From Parablautia intestinalis (lineage in GTDB: Bacteria > Bacillota > Clostridia > Lachnospirales > Lachnospiraceae), in assembly GCA_003612395.1 (NCBI GenBank), contig RAYQ01000029.1, positions 1 to 33,662 on the forward strand: DNA of 33,662 bases. Reading direction: 5' to 3'. The notes below the pieces were generated by a model. The model did no database searches. It was not told the DNA's origin and saw only the letters and a list, made by a program, of their open reading frames with translations. This document shows, one piece after another, positions 19,333-25,869 of this stretch. The first letter of the stretch is position 1. Every line of letters begins with the position of its first letter. Position numbers and translations under genes: made by a program.

Positions 19333-20371
19333 TTATTTGATTGAGCTTTTCGGCAACTTCATTGTGTTTGCTTGGATAAAGGTGTCCGTATGTACTGTTT
19401 ACCATTTGTACAGTATCGCCTATGCGTTCCGCTATCAGATGCGGAGAGAATCCCATATTGATTAACAGCGATACATGGGAGTGCCGCATATCGTGGATGC
19501 GTATAAAGGGGATTTCAGCCTTTTCCGCTCCGCGTTTCATATTGCCACGGATAAGGCTCTTTGTGAATGTGAATACTCTGTCAGACGGCTTTATGCCATA
19601 TATCTTATGGGTATAGTCCTCTATTTCCTGCATGATGGCTTCTGGCATGGTAATAGTGCGGATGCCGTTATCGGTCTTGGGCGGTGTCACAATATCGCCG
19701 CTTGCCTTGTGCTGCAGGGATTTAGTAATATTTATGGTATTATCCTTAAAGTCAAAGTCTGCCAGCGTGAGGGCGAGAAGTTCACCGAAGCGCATACCGG
19801 AATAGAAAAGAAGCTGCAAGGCCGTGTGTGCGCTTAAATCGCTTATATAAGGGATGAAGCTGTTATACTGTTCAATCGTCCAGAAACTCATGGAACGGGT
19901 GCGTTTGCCCATGTGTCCGGCTCTGTCACATGGGTTTGAGGGCAGATTGTAATATGTGACGGCATAGTTTAGGATGGTGGTCATCATGTTTTGGATGCGG
20001 TCAAGGTATGCGTCCGAGTATCCCTTGTCAATCTGTTCATTCTGCCATGCCCGGATATCCGTGGGCGTGATGGCATTTACTGGTTTATCCTTAAAGTATG
20101 GCAGTATGCGGTTCTTGAATACGTTCTTCTTACCATCTATACTGTTCTGCCTTAGTCTGTGGCTCATATCCTCTATATAGAGGTCATAGAGGGATTGGAA
20201 CGTCATATTGGGCGTGCCTTGCAGACGTTCAAGGAAGGTACGTTCCCACTCCTTAGCTTCTCTTTGGAGCTTGAAGCCGCGCTTCTTTTTCTGCTTCTTT
20301 GTCCCTGTGTAATCGGTGTAATAGAATTTACAGAACCATGTTTTGGTTGATTCGTCATAATATGCCGGCAT
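19319..20371 (-). CDS. int: Tyrosine integrase of the tuf-integrated element
   Basis: A 350-residue phage/Tn916-type integrase: N-terminal arm-binding domain (about 3-50, YYDESTKTWFCKFYYTD), SAM-like core-binding domain (about 55-150) and catalytic domain with R194 (SGMRFGE), K232, H293 and R296 (HDMRHSH) and Y328 (STYGHLYP). The second catalytic His (usually G-H) is Asp here, D319 (IGDTV). The C-terminal codons overlap the arm-type repeats next to attL, as expected for an integrase at an element end. The ribosome binding site AAAGGA ten bases before the ATG lies in a hairpin (20379-20418), so translation may be limited. Confidence 0.92.
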   Translation of the reverse strand: MPAYYDESTKTWFCKFYYTDYTGTKKQKKKRGFKLQREAKEWERTFLERLQGTPNMTFQSLYDLYIEDMSHRLRQNSIDGKKNVFKNRILPYFKDKPVNAITPTDIRAWQNEQIDKGYSDAYLDRIQNMMTTILNYAVTYYNLPSNPCDRAGHMGKRTRSMSFWTIEQYNSFIPYISDLSAHTALQLLFYSGMRFGELLALTLADFDFKDNTINITKSLQHKASGDIVTPPKTDNGIRTITMPEAIMQEIEDYTHKIYGIKPSDRVFTFTKSLIRGNMKRGAEKAEIPFIRIHDMRHSHVSLLINMGFSPHLIAERIGDTVQMVNSTYGHLYPSKHNEVAEKLNQIIVPS

Positions 20372-20378
20372 AAAAAAT

Positions 20379-20418
20379 CAGTCCTTTCTTAAAAATGAGT
20401 GCATTTTATAAAGGACTG
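20379..20418 (-). promoter_or_regulatory. Hairpin over the integrase ribosome binding site
   Basis: Perfect nine-bp inverted repeat, CAGTCCTTT (20379-20387) and AAAGGACTG (20410-20418). In the integrase mRNA the AAAGGA ribosome binding site is the 3' arm of the stem, ten bases before the ATG, so the site would be sequestered when the stem forms. Confidence 0.65.
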
Positions 20419-20477
20419 TGATATACTGGTTTTGTCGAAGATTGCATATCATAATCCTTATGGTATCTATCTGAAAG

Positions 20478-20501
20478 GCTCCGGTATTGGCGTACCGGGG
20501 C
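20478..20501. terminator. Strong hairpin between integrase and toxin locus
   Basis: GCTCCGGTA (20478-20486) pairs with TACCGGGGC (20493-20501) around a six-base loop, followed by ATTTTC on the plus side and CTTTC on the minus side. It is a candidate bidirectional terminator that separates integrase from the antisense RNA promoter; T-runs are short. Confidence 0.45.
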
Positions 20502-20516
20502 ATTTTCAAATTGTGG

Positions 20517-20545
20517 TTGAAAAATCTGCATTTATGGCATATAAT
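20517..20545 (+). promoter_or_regulatory. Promoter of the candidate antitoxin RNA
   Basis: TTGAAA (20517-20522), a 17-base spacer and TATAAT (20540-20545), pointing towards the 3' end of the toxin gene. No reading frame of note follows on this strand. Confidence 0.65.
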
Positions 20546-20551
20546 ATACTT

Positions 20552-20651
20552 AACAAGAGAGCTGAAAGCTAGAGTACACCTAGCCGCCGGAAAAATAATT
20601 TGTTACATGAAGTAGCGCCTTATCTTACCAGGACGAGGGCGCTACTTTTTG
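20552..20651 (+). ncRNA. Candidate type I antitoxin RNA
   Basis: A roughly 100-base transcript predicted from the promoter at 20517 to a strong terminator (AAGTAGCGCC 20610-20619 with GGCGCTACTT 20638-20647, then T). It converges on the toxin mRNA and overlaps its 3' end including the stop codon, the arrangement of txpA/ratA-type systems. Confidence 0.55.
20610..20650. terminator. Shared bidirectional terminator of toxin and antisense RNA
   Basis: Ten-bp perfect stem AAGTAGCGCC/GGCGCTACTT with an 18-base loop, T-run on the plus side and TTCATG on the minus side. The toxin stop codon lies in the stem. Confidence 0.75.
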
Positions 20652-20728
20652 CGTTTGATGTTGATAACAAGAGTTATAACGGCGCAAAGCATAATTACGA
20701 ATGTGAATAAGTCACTGTATGTAACCAT
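20642..20728 (-). CDS. Small hydrophobic toxin-like peptide (type I toxin / holin-like toxin)
   Basis: A 28-residue peptide, MVTYSDLFTFVIMLCAVIT followed by LVINIKRKK: a short polar start, one membrane-spanning helix (about 7-23) and a basic tail. This is the pattern of the Firmicutes 'putative holin-like toxin' peptides and of type I toxins that damage the membrane. AAAGGGGG (rightmost edge about 20743 on the plus map) lies seven bases before the ATG at 20728; a longer in-frame ORF from 20824 starts upstream of the promoter -10 and is not credible. A strong promoter and a convergent antisense promoter support a toxin-antitoxin reading. It sits between integrase and repressor, as an element-maintenance module would. 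Confidence 0.6.
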   Translation of the reverse strand: MVTYSDLFTFVIMLCAVITLVINIKRKK

Positions 20729-20795
20729 AGCACCAGCCCCCTTTCTTTCGTCCGGTGGCTGACGTAATCGCCCCTTCGGCTCCCTTAGTAAGCAT

Positions 20796-20824
20796 ATTAT
20801 ATTGTCATGGTGCAGGTAAGGCAA
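20796..20824 (-). promoter_or_regulatory. Promoter of the toxin gene
   Basis: On the minus strand TTGCCT (20819-20824), a 17-base spacer and TATAAT (20796-20801); start expected near 20789, giving a leader of about 60 bases. Confidence 0.65.
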
Positions 20825-20918
20825 AAATGTGCTGGTGATGCTTTCCTCATTTAAGACGTAGAAAGTATCGTGTGGCGTTCTGTGTTGCCCATTTTAGGGT
20901 TTTCTTTGGTGGTAGCAC

Positions 20919-21488
20919 TTATCCTTGTGGGGTGGCATCTGGTATATCCTCATATGGAAGTTCTGTATAAACAGGAATGGCGGCTAACTCTTCCAGTGCT
21001 CCATCTAACCAAGTATCAATTATTTGGTGCTTTATTCCCCCTTTTTGATAAAGTTTATTTAATTCTTCGTAGGCTTCAAAAAAATTAGATAACTCTTTGA
21101 TTTTCGGTAGTTTAATTGCCTGCTCATATTTACATAAGGTATTGCCACTCAAATCTTGGTGAATATCAACTTCATAGGTTTTTAAGGTAAAACTTTCTTC
21201 AACTGTATTTATATTTAAAATTTCTAATATCTTTAATGCAATATCTTTTAAATTATTAAATTCTGAATTTAGTTTCTTTTTATTACTTAGGCCACAAAGC
21301 CAATTTATAGATACATTACATTTTTGAGCAATATTTATAACAATTTCCAATGATGGATTTTTTGTAGCATTCTCATAAGCTGAAATTGTTGCAGCAGTAC
21401 TTTCCACCATATCAGCAAATTCTTTTTGGGTCTTTCCTGTTTGCATTCTGACTTCCCTTAGTCGGGTAGAAAATATTTCCTTTCCCAT
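20919..21488 (-). CDS. XRE-family repressor (CI-like) of the satellite element
   Basis: A 189-residue regulator with an N-terminal helix-turn-helix (about 8-62: TGKTQKEFADMVESTAATISAYENATKNP, residues about 17-45, read in two parts) and an unrecognised C-terminal region. It is divergent from a Cro-like gene, with 189 bases of promoter and operator DNA between them, so it most likely maintains the integrated state by repressing the rightward genes and itself. No LexA-type Ser-Lys peptidase motif is visible, so induction would need another signal such as an antirepressor. GAGG lies before the ATG. Confidence 0.75.
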   Translation of the reverse strand: MGKEIFSTRLREVRMQTGKTQKEFADMVESTAATISAYENATKNPSLEIVINIAQKCNVSINWLCGLSNKKKLNSEFNNLKDIALKILEILNINTVEESFTLKTYEVDIHQDLSGNTLCKYEQAIKLPKIKELSNFFEAYEELNKLYQKGGIKHQIIDTWLDGALEELAAIPVYTELPYEDIPDATPQG

Positions 21489-21519
21489 ACTTCATAACCT
21501 CGCTTTCAATGTATGTAGT

Positions 21520-21561
21520 TATGATACCACTATCATACAGCATATTCTATGAAAAAGTCAA
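21520..21561 (-). promoter_or_regulatory. Repressor promoter with operator palindrome
   Basis: TATGATA-CCAC-TATCATA (21520-21537) is a perfect inverted repeat whose outer arm overlaps the minus-strand -10 (TATGAT, 21532-21537). The matching -35 is TTGACT (21556-21561), with an 18-base spacer. Binding would repress the repressor gene. Confidence 0.6.
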
Positions 21562-21607
21562 TTAAATACTAAAATATATTTTAAATAAAAAATAGTAGAA
21601 TATAATC

Positions 21608-21636
21608 TTGACATACAACATAAGGTATAGTATGAT
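21608..21636 (+). promoter_or_regulatory. Rightward early promoter of the satellite element
   Basis: TTGACA (21608-21613), a 17-base spacer and TATGAT (21631-21636). The -10 lies in TATGATA, the same half-site as the operator at 21520, so the same regulator probably acts here. Confidence 0.65.
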
Positions 21637-21677
21637 AAATTAAAGTAGAAAATTATACTGGAAAGGAGATAGACAAT

Positions 21678-21872
21678 ATGAGGATTGACAGAGTAAAACT
21701 TGCGACAGAGCTTGCGCGGCGTGATATGACACAAAAGCGACTTGCGGAACTGTCAGGTGTGTCAAGGGCAACAATAAATTATGTACGTGCTGGAAAATCC
21801 TGTACTGATGAAGTTGGGCAGAAGATTGCAAAGTCTCTCAATGTTGATGTAACTGAAATTTTAGAGGACTAA
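21678..21872 (+). CDS. Cro-like helix-turn-helix protein
   Basis: A 64-residue protein that is almost entirely an XRE helix-turn-helix (MTQKRLAELSGVSRATINYV, about 18-37). GGAAAGGAG precedes the ATG. It is the first rightward gene, divergent from the larger repressor, and so is placed like phage Cro. It overlaps nothing and is followed 16 bases later by the next small gene. Confidence 0.7.
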   Translation: MRIDRVKLATELARRDMTQKRLAELSGVSRATINYVRAGKSCTDEVGQKIAKSLNVDVTEILED

Positions 21873-21888
21873 GAAAGAGGTGATTCTT

Positions 21889-22083
21889 GTGCTATCACAG
21901 GAAGAACTTACGGCAATGGTGGCCGTAGAAGAAAAACGCCTTGGTGTGGGCAGTAAGAAGTTTATGCAACGCCATAATGAGATTATGCAGCGTATTGAAA
22001 GAGCTAGAGGGAAAGGAGCGTTGACAAATGGCGAAGCAGATTATGAATGTCAGGGATGTTATGGCAGTGTTAGAAGTGTCTGA
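21889..22083 (+). CDS. Small protein of unknown function
   Basis: A 64-residue charged protein, no family recognised. GTG at 21889 is preferred because AGAGGTG ends seven bases upstream; a GTG at 21880 lies in that site. It overlaps the next gene by 56 bases in another frame, which suggests coupling but also leaves the C-terminal half less certain. Confidence 0.45.
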   Translation: MLSQEELTAMVAVEEKRLGVGSKKFMQRHNEIMQRIERARGKGALTNGEADYECQGCYGSVRSV

Positions 22084-22210
22084 AAGCAAAAGTTACGCTA
22101 TAATTCGACAATTAAACTCTGAATTATCAGAGCGTGGCTTTATCACGATTCCAGGCAAGGTACCAACGGCATATTTTGAGGAAAAACTTTATGGAATGCA
22201 CGCCGAATAG
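22028..22210 (+). CDS. Excisionase-like / MerR-type DNA-binding protein
   Basis: A 60-residue protein with a winged-helix-like DNA-binding fold: MNVRDVMAVLEVSESKSYAI, then IRQLNSELSERGFITIPGKV and PTAYFEEKLYG. It resembles a gene of the second element (29322-29516) over nearly its full length, with identity at positions such as S-K-S-x-A-x-x-I, L-N-x-E-L, G-x-I-T and G-x-x-P. The second copy lies directly before an integrase, which supports an excisionase or recombination-directionality role; a plain transcription regulator is the alternative. AAAGGAG lies eight bases before the ATG. Confidence 0.6.
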   Translation: MAKQIMNVRDVMAVLEVSESKSYAIIRQLNSELSERGFITIPGKVPTAYFEEKLYGMHAE

Positions 22211-22586
22211 GGAATCACTGATTGCACTTATCCAGCCGGATATACACATTACAAAGGAATTTTTAAAGAGGATATATGCTTTTGAAATAAGTTATCTGGG
22301 ATTTTCAGAAGAAGCGATTGCCGCTTTGGAGAAAATTGGATGCGTCCGGGCGAGGGAACATTATAACGCTTGGGTGAAGGAATATGAATCAAAGCGTGAT
22401 GCTGAACTGAAAGAGGTTGCGCATTGGTATCGACTGGAATGTGAAAAGCAATGGGAGAAAAGACAGAAAGAAGGTGAGGAAAGACGGAAGCGGAAGGAAA
22501 CAGAGTCGGAGATGGCGAGCAGAAAACAGCAGTGGATGAAGCTGTCAGAAGTATTGGGTTATCAGTTGACAAGAACGGAAAAGTAA
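22191..22586 (+). CDS. Charged helical protein of unknown function
   Basis: A 131-residue protein rich in Lys and Glu, with a likely coiled coil at about 75-115 (KRDAELKEVAHWYRLECEKQ onward). No family is recognised. The ATG at 22191 overlaps the previous gene by 20 bases and has GAGG upstream; an in-frame ATG at 22134 lies deep in that gene. It overlaps the VirE-type gene by 55 bases, so the three genes are probably translated together. Confidence 0.55.
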   Translation: MECTPNRESLIALIQPDIHITKEFLKRIYAFEISYLGFSEEAIAALEKIGCVRAREHYNAWVKEYESKRDAELKEVAHWYRLECEKQWEKRQKEGEERRKRKETESEMASRKQQWMKLSEVLGYQLTRTEK

Positions 22587-23848
22587 AACAGACAATCGGA
22601 AATTGCGTGCTTGTTATTAATTATGACAACTGCTTGAAAGAAATGTTCCGTTACAATGAAATGACGGACAGGATTGAAATTTTAGGGGCATGGTGGAATC
22701 AGTCCTCTGTGAATCTGTCTGACAATGATTTGAACAATATCCGGCTATATCTGGAAACAACTTACGGACTGGCGCATGAAAAGACTATCCCACGGGCGAT
22801 TGACATTATCGCACACCAGCATTCTTACCATCCTGTACGGGAATATTTGGCAAGCCTAAAATGGAATGGGGAGAAGTATATCGAGAATCTGCTCCCAAAA
22901 TACCTTGGAGCGGAAAAGTCAGATTATACGATACAGGCTATGAAGCTGACCATGCTTGGAGCCATTGAAAGGGTGCATAATCCAAGCGTAAAATTTGAAA
23001 CCATGCTGTGCCTTGTGGAAGATGAACAGGGGGGTGGAAAGTCTACGATTGCAAGGCTGCTGGCGTGTAAAGATGAATGGTTCACGGACGATATTAAAAA
23101 TCTGGATGATGAAAATGTGTACCGTAAGTTACAGGGGCATTGGATTATTGAGTTTTCAGAAATGCTTGCAACTGCCAATACAAAGACAGTTGAAGCGATA
23201 AAGGCGTTTTTGAGCAGACAGAAAGATACTTACAAAGTGCCTTATGATAAATATCCCCATGATTTTCCCCGACAGTGTGTTTTTATTGGAACAACAAACA
23301 ACCTTGACTTCCTGCCGAACGATAAGACTGGGAACCGAAGATTTATCCCCGTGCTTACCAATATGAAGGCAGCTGAGATTCATCCGCTGGAAAATGAAGA
23401 GGAAACCAGGGCGTTTATAGAACAGGCATGGGCAGAAGCCATGGAGATTTACAGAAGCAAGGAATATTCCTTGATATTTCCAAAGGAATTGAGAAATGCG
23501 TTGTCAGAAATACAACAGTCGTTTACCCCGGAAGACCCAAAAGTCGGCATAATCCAAAACTGGCTGGATAACTGTAAGTATGATTCGGTATGTTCCATAA
23601 TGATATACAGGGAAGCCTTGAGGAATGAATTCCAGGAGCCAAAGCCTTGGGAATTGAGAGAGATTAGTGCCATAATGAATAAGTCAATTATTGGATGGGA
23701 GAAGCACCCAACAAAGAGTATGCAAATTAGATTTAATGTATATGGGAATCAGCGTGCATGGGATAAAATTGTCAACACTGATTCGTCAACAGATGGATTC
23801 ACTCAAATAAGCATGGATGATATGGAGTGTGATTTGCCGTTTAAGTAA
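22532..23848 (+). CDS. VirE-type P-loop ATPase (primase/helicase of the satellite)
   Basis: A 438-residue protein of the virulence-associated E (VirE, superfamily 3 helicase-like) family common in phages and islands. Walker A is EQGGGKST (165-172), a Walker-B-like HWIIEFSE is at 203-210, a sensor motif GTTNN at 253-257, and TGNRRF (266-271) supplies an arginine finger. It probably replicates the excised element. No N-terminal archaeo-eukaryotic primase domain is visible, so priming may rely on another protein. The start at 22532 is not well marked by a ribosome binding site and overlaps the preceding gene. GTTGAC repeats begin in its 3' end. Confidence 0.8.
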   Translation: MDEAVRSIGLSVDKNGKVKQTIGNCVLVINYDNCLKEMFRYNEMTDRIEILGAWWNQSSVNLSDNDLNNIRLYLETTYGLAHEKTIPRAIDIIAHQHSYHPVREYLASLKWNGEKYIENLLPKYLGAEKSDYTIQAMKLTMLGAIERVHNPSVKFETMLCLVEDEQGGGKSTIARLLACKDEWFTDDIKNLDDENVYRKLQGHWIIEFSEMLATANTKTVEAIKAFLSRQKDTYKVPYDKYPHDFPRQCVFIGTTNNLDFLPNDKTGNRRFIPVLTNMKAAEIHPLENEEETRAFIEQAWAEAMEIYRSKEYSLIFPKELRNALSEIQQSFTPEDPKVGIIQNWLDNCKYDSVCSIMIYREALRNEFQEPKPWELREISAIMNKSIIGWEKHPTKSMQIRFNVYGNQRAWDKIVNTDSSTDGFTQISMDDMECDLPFK

Positions 23849-24028
23849 TGTCGTTGACAGTGTTTGTTGACAGCATTGTTGACACTCTAAAGCCTTATAA
23901 ACTCAATATATTTTTCTATTTGTCAACATTCAACAATGGATAATAAAGAAAAGAAAAATATAAAGAAAATAGGTGGTATGTACATAAGAATAGTTTGTTG
24001 GGAAAAAGTATGTTGACGTTGTTGACAG
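23769..24028. repeat. GTTGAC iteron-like repeat cluster (candidate replication origin)
   Basis: GTTGAC occurs at 23853, 23866, 23878, 24012 and 24021 on the plus strand, and as GTCAAC at 23771, 23785 and 23922. The first three plus-strand copies are spaced 13 and 12 bases. An AT-rich stretch (about 23893-23970) lies between the groups. The cluster follows the VirE-type gene, a common place for a replication origin. The stretch from 23849 to 24041 has no gene. Confidence 0.55.
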
Positions 24029-24041
24029 GAAAGGAGAACAC

Positions 24042-24218
24042 ATGAACGAAGAATTATTAACCCGACTGGTGGATGCACTGGAAGGAATCAACAACAACTT
24101 ATCAGAGATTGCAGTGTCGCTTGACAGCTTGGACAAGAACATTGACGGCTGCATATCGGTGAGCCAGAACGGCAAGAGCCATTATCTCTGCATTTCGGGA
24201 GATGTTTATACAAATTAA
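24042..24218 (+). CDS. Small protein of unknown function
   Basis: A 58-residue reading frame starting MNEELLTRLVDALEGINNNL, with AAGGAG seven bases before the ATG. The N-terminal half looks like an amphipathic helix or short coiled coil with heptad Leu/Ile/Val residues. No family recognised. The gap to the next gene (24219-24326) shows no clear feature. Confidence 0.5.
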   Translation: MNEELLTRLVDALEGINNNLSEIAVSLDSLDKNIDGCISVSQNGKSHYLCISGDVYTN

Positions 24219-24326
24219 AACGCCCCATAGGTACGCCAATACCAACAGGGCAGGTAACCCGAAAACTACGCAAATTAGGGTATGTGGGTAGTATAACATT
24301 CCCTCTGCCCGGAGTAAAGAGAGGAA

Positions 24327-24848
24327 ATGACAATGATTATTAAAAAATGCACATTTGATGAACTGCCGGACGCTATGCAGATGCACGTTCTGTACCTTGA
24401 AAAGATTCCAGTAGGAGAGTACAGGCTTGCAATATGGAGCAACAAAGACACGCTTTATTATAACAATCTGCCGGAAAAAGAGGTTGAGCGGTTTGCATCA
24501 CTAATTGAAAGTGACAAGAAATTCATTAATAACAGGACTATGGACAGTATTTACAAAAAGTATGGCTGTGCGGTTTATAACGAGATTCATGAGGCGCACA
24601 GCGCATACTTGAAAAAGGGGCGTGAAAAAGTCGCTGAACGGATAGCGCAGGAGTATTTCCCGATTATCGAAAAAGCCATGAATAAACCGTCAATCCCTTA
24701 TTGTAATGAACTGCTGAAAGCTATGTCACATTTAGCGGATAAAGGACGTTTCAAGTTTAAAGAATGGAGTACAGACCAAGCATACATCTACTTTATGGGC
24801 TATCTGCTGGGAAGTGGAAAGCTGGAATGGGAGGAACAGTTATTATGA
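24327..24848 (+). CDS. Hypothetical protein of the satellite element
   Basis: A 173-residue soluble protein, family not recognised, mostly helical with a Leu/Glu-rich middle. GAGAGG precedes two possible starts, 24327 and 24333 (MIIKKCTF); the second is better spaced. The stop overlaps the next ATG as ATGA, so it heads a chain of coupled small genes. Confidence 0.65.
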   Translation: MTMIIKKCTFDELPDAMQMHVLYLEKIPVGEYRLAIWSNKDTLYYNNLPEKEVERFASLIESDKKFINNRTMDSIYKKYGCAVYNEIHEAHSAYLKKGREKVAERIAQEYFPIIEKAMNKPSIPYCNELLKAMSHLADKGRFKFKEWSTDQAYIYFMGYLLGSGKLEWEEQLL

Positions 24849-24991
24849 ACAATGCGGAATCAAAAACAGGGGAAACCATAACGGCATACCGGGAAAAAAT
24901 CATTCGCAGAATAAATGACATTGATAACATGGACTTCTTAAGGTTTATCAATAATCTGCTGGATGCCTTTAAAAGAAAGTGGGGGATATGA
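24845..24991 (+). CDS. Small helical protein
   Basis: 48 residues, MNNAESKTGETITAYREKII followed by a helix with INDIDNMDFLRFINNLLDAF. Start codon overlaps the previous stop (ATGA). Its second half resembles the next small protein (both have I-x-D-I/K-I-D-N-x-x-F-L-x-x-I), hinting at a duplicated mini-gene. Confidence 0.5.
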   Translation: MNNAESKTGETITAYREKIIRRINDIDNMDFLRFINNLLDAFKRKWGI

Positions 24992-24992
24992 T

Positions 24993-25109
24993 ATGAATTA
25001 CAAAGAGCTGATTATCAGTCTTTTAGACAAAATCGACAACAAAAGGTTTCTGAAAGCTATTTACATTTCAGTTCGTGATTATGTAAAAGAAAGTGAGGGT
25101 GCGGCATGA
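24993..25109 (+). CDS. Small helical protein
   Basis: 38 residues, MNYKELIISLLDKIDNKRFL then KAIYISVRDYVKESEGAA. GGGGG ends about five bases before the ATG. It shares the DxIDNxxFLxxI pattern with the preceding gene. Its TGA overlaps the next ATG by four bases. Function unknown. Confidence 0.5.
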   Translation: MNYKELIISLLDKIDNKRFLKAIYISVRDYVKESEGAA

Positions 25110-25282
25110 GTGAAGAACAATTCTATAAGGATGGCATTTCTAAAATGTTATCCACAATACATAATGTGAATTGGCTTTTAAAAATTTACTCATTCATAAA
25201 GGTATTTGCAGAAGATAAGGAGGAAACAAAGAATGACAAGGAAAAGCGAGAAAGAGACTTTTGCAACGGAGATAATCAATGA
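25106..25282 (+). CDS. Small protein of unknown function
   Basis: 58 residues, MSEEQFYKDGISKMLSTIHN, with a hydrophobic middle and a highly charged C-terminus. Start overlaps the previous stop. The end is overlapped by the next gene for 50 bases in another frame. Confidence 0.4.
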   Translation: MSEEQFYKDGISKMLSTIHNVNWLLKIYSFIKVFAEDKEETKNDKEKRERDFCNGDNQ

Positions 25283-25367
25283 AGCAGTGAAACAGCGTAA
25301 CCGCTGGCGGCTGGCTGCAGTAATCAGCATTGCACTGAATATCATCCAGTGGTTTCTTTGTGGATAA
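25233..25367 (+). CDS. Small single-span membrane protein
   Basis: 44 residues, MTRKSEKETFATEIINEAVK followed by a hydrophobic C-terminal segment (about 27-43, LAAVISIALNIIQWFLC) likely to cross the membrane. AAGGAGG at 25217-25223 supports the ATG. A holin, anchor or host-interaction peptide are all possible; none can be shown. Confidence 0.5.
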   Translation: MTRKSEKETFATEIINEAVKQRNRWRLAAVISIALNIIQWFLCG

Positions 25368-25378
25368 TCCTTTTATGA

Positions 25379-25412
25379 GCCGGGGAACGGTGCGCCAACA
25401 CCCGAACCCGGC
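25379..25412 (+). promoter_or_regulatory. Two-stem hairpin before the middle gene
   Basis: GCCGGG (25379-25384) pairs with CCCGGC (25407-25412), and GGTG with CACC inside it, separated by a symmetric GAAC/CGAA internal loop. It lies in the 119-base gap 25368-25486. An RNA-protein binding site is possible; there is no T-run. Confidence 0.5.
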
Positions 25413-25486
25413 GGCATAATGGGTATTCAGATCAAAACGTGGAAATAACGGTATGGCGCTGGCAAAGTGAGGTGGAATCTGATACA

Positions 25487-25675
25487 ATGGCGGTGAAGGT
25501 AAGAATAAGCTATGAGAAGCCGCAGGAGCTTCATACAGTGACGGAAATGCTGAAGCCTATAATTAAGTCGTGCAAGGCAGATAAGGGCGAAAATGGGCGG
25601 TATAAGAAAGCATATCTTGAAGTGGATATTTCCGATGGAAAGGCTCAAAAAGGTGTAAATTCGCCGTTGATTTAG
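25487..25675 (+). CDS. Small protein of unknown function
   Basis: 62 residues, beginning MAVKVRISYEKPQELHTVTE, with alternating strand and helix and a basic middle. The shape suggests a small alpha/beta nucleic-acid-binding protein but no family is recognised. GAGGTGG lies ten bases before the ATG; an in-frame ATG at 25439 has no such site. Confidence 0.5.
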   Translation: MAVKVRISYEKPQELHTVTEMLKPIIKSCKADKGENGRYKKAYLEVDISDGKAQKGVNSPLI

Positions 25676-25719
25676 GCAAACCATATCTATATAGGGTATG
25701 GAATATGGGCAGAAAAACA

Positions 25720-25748
25720 TTGTATATCTGCCCGGCTCATGGTATAAT
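25720..25748 (+). promoter_or_regulatory. Promoter of the scaffold-capsid operon
   Basis: TTGTAT (25720-25725), a 17-base spacer and TATAAT (25743-25748). It would start an RNA at about 25755. Confidence 0.65.
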
Positions 25749-25754
25749 ATCAAT

Positions 25755-25869
25755 AAGGCAAACAGAATATAGCAGTACCCCGGACGGCAGGAAGCACCGG
25801 ACGGAAGCCATATATAAGGCGTGGGAAGATTTCATTTTTAGATGGAGTTTTCTCACGCCTTTTCTATTT
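25755..25869 (+). ncRNA. Leader RNA with terminator ahead of the capsid genes
   Basis: From the promoter to a terminator (GGCGTGGGAA 25818-25827 with TTCTCACGCC 25850-25859, then TTTTCTATTT) is about 115 bases without a convincing gene. It holds a direct repeat, CCGGACGG, at 25780 and 25797. It may be a stand-alone small RNA or a leader whose terminator must be read through for scaffold and capsid expression. Confidence 0.55.

Noticed and set aside
20729-20824. 60-residue version of the toxin peptide starting at 20824
   Set aside because: That start lies in the -35 box of the toxin promoter, upstream of the expected transcript; the 28-residue version has the ribosome binding site.
23769-24028. 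CRISPR array
   Set aside because: The repeats are only six to nine bases, lie on both strands and have irregular spacing; no cas gene is near.
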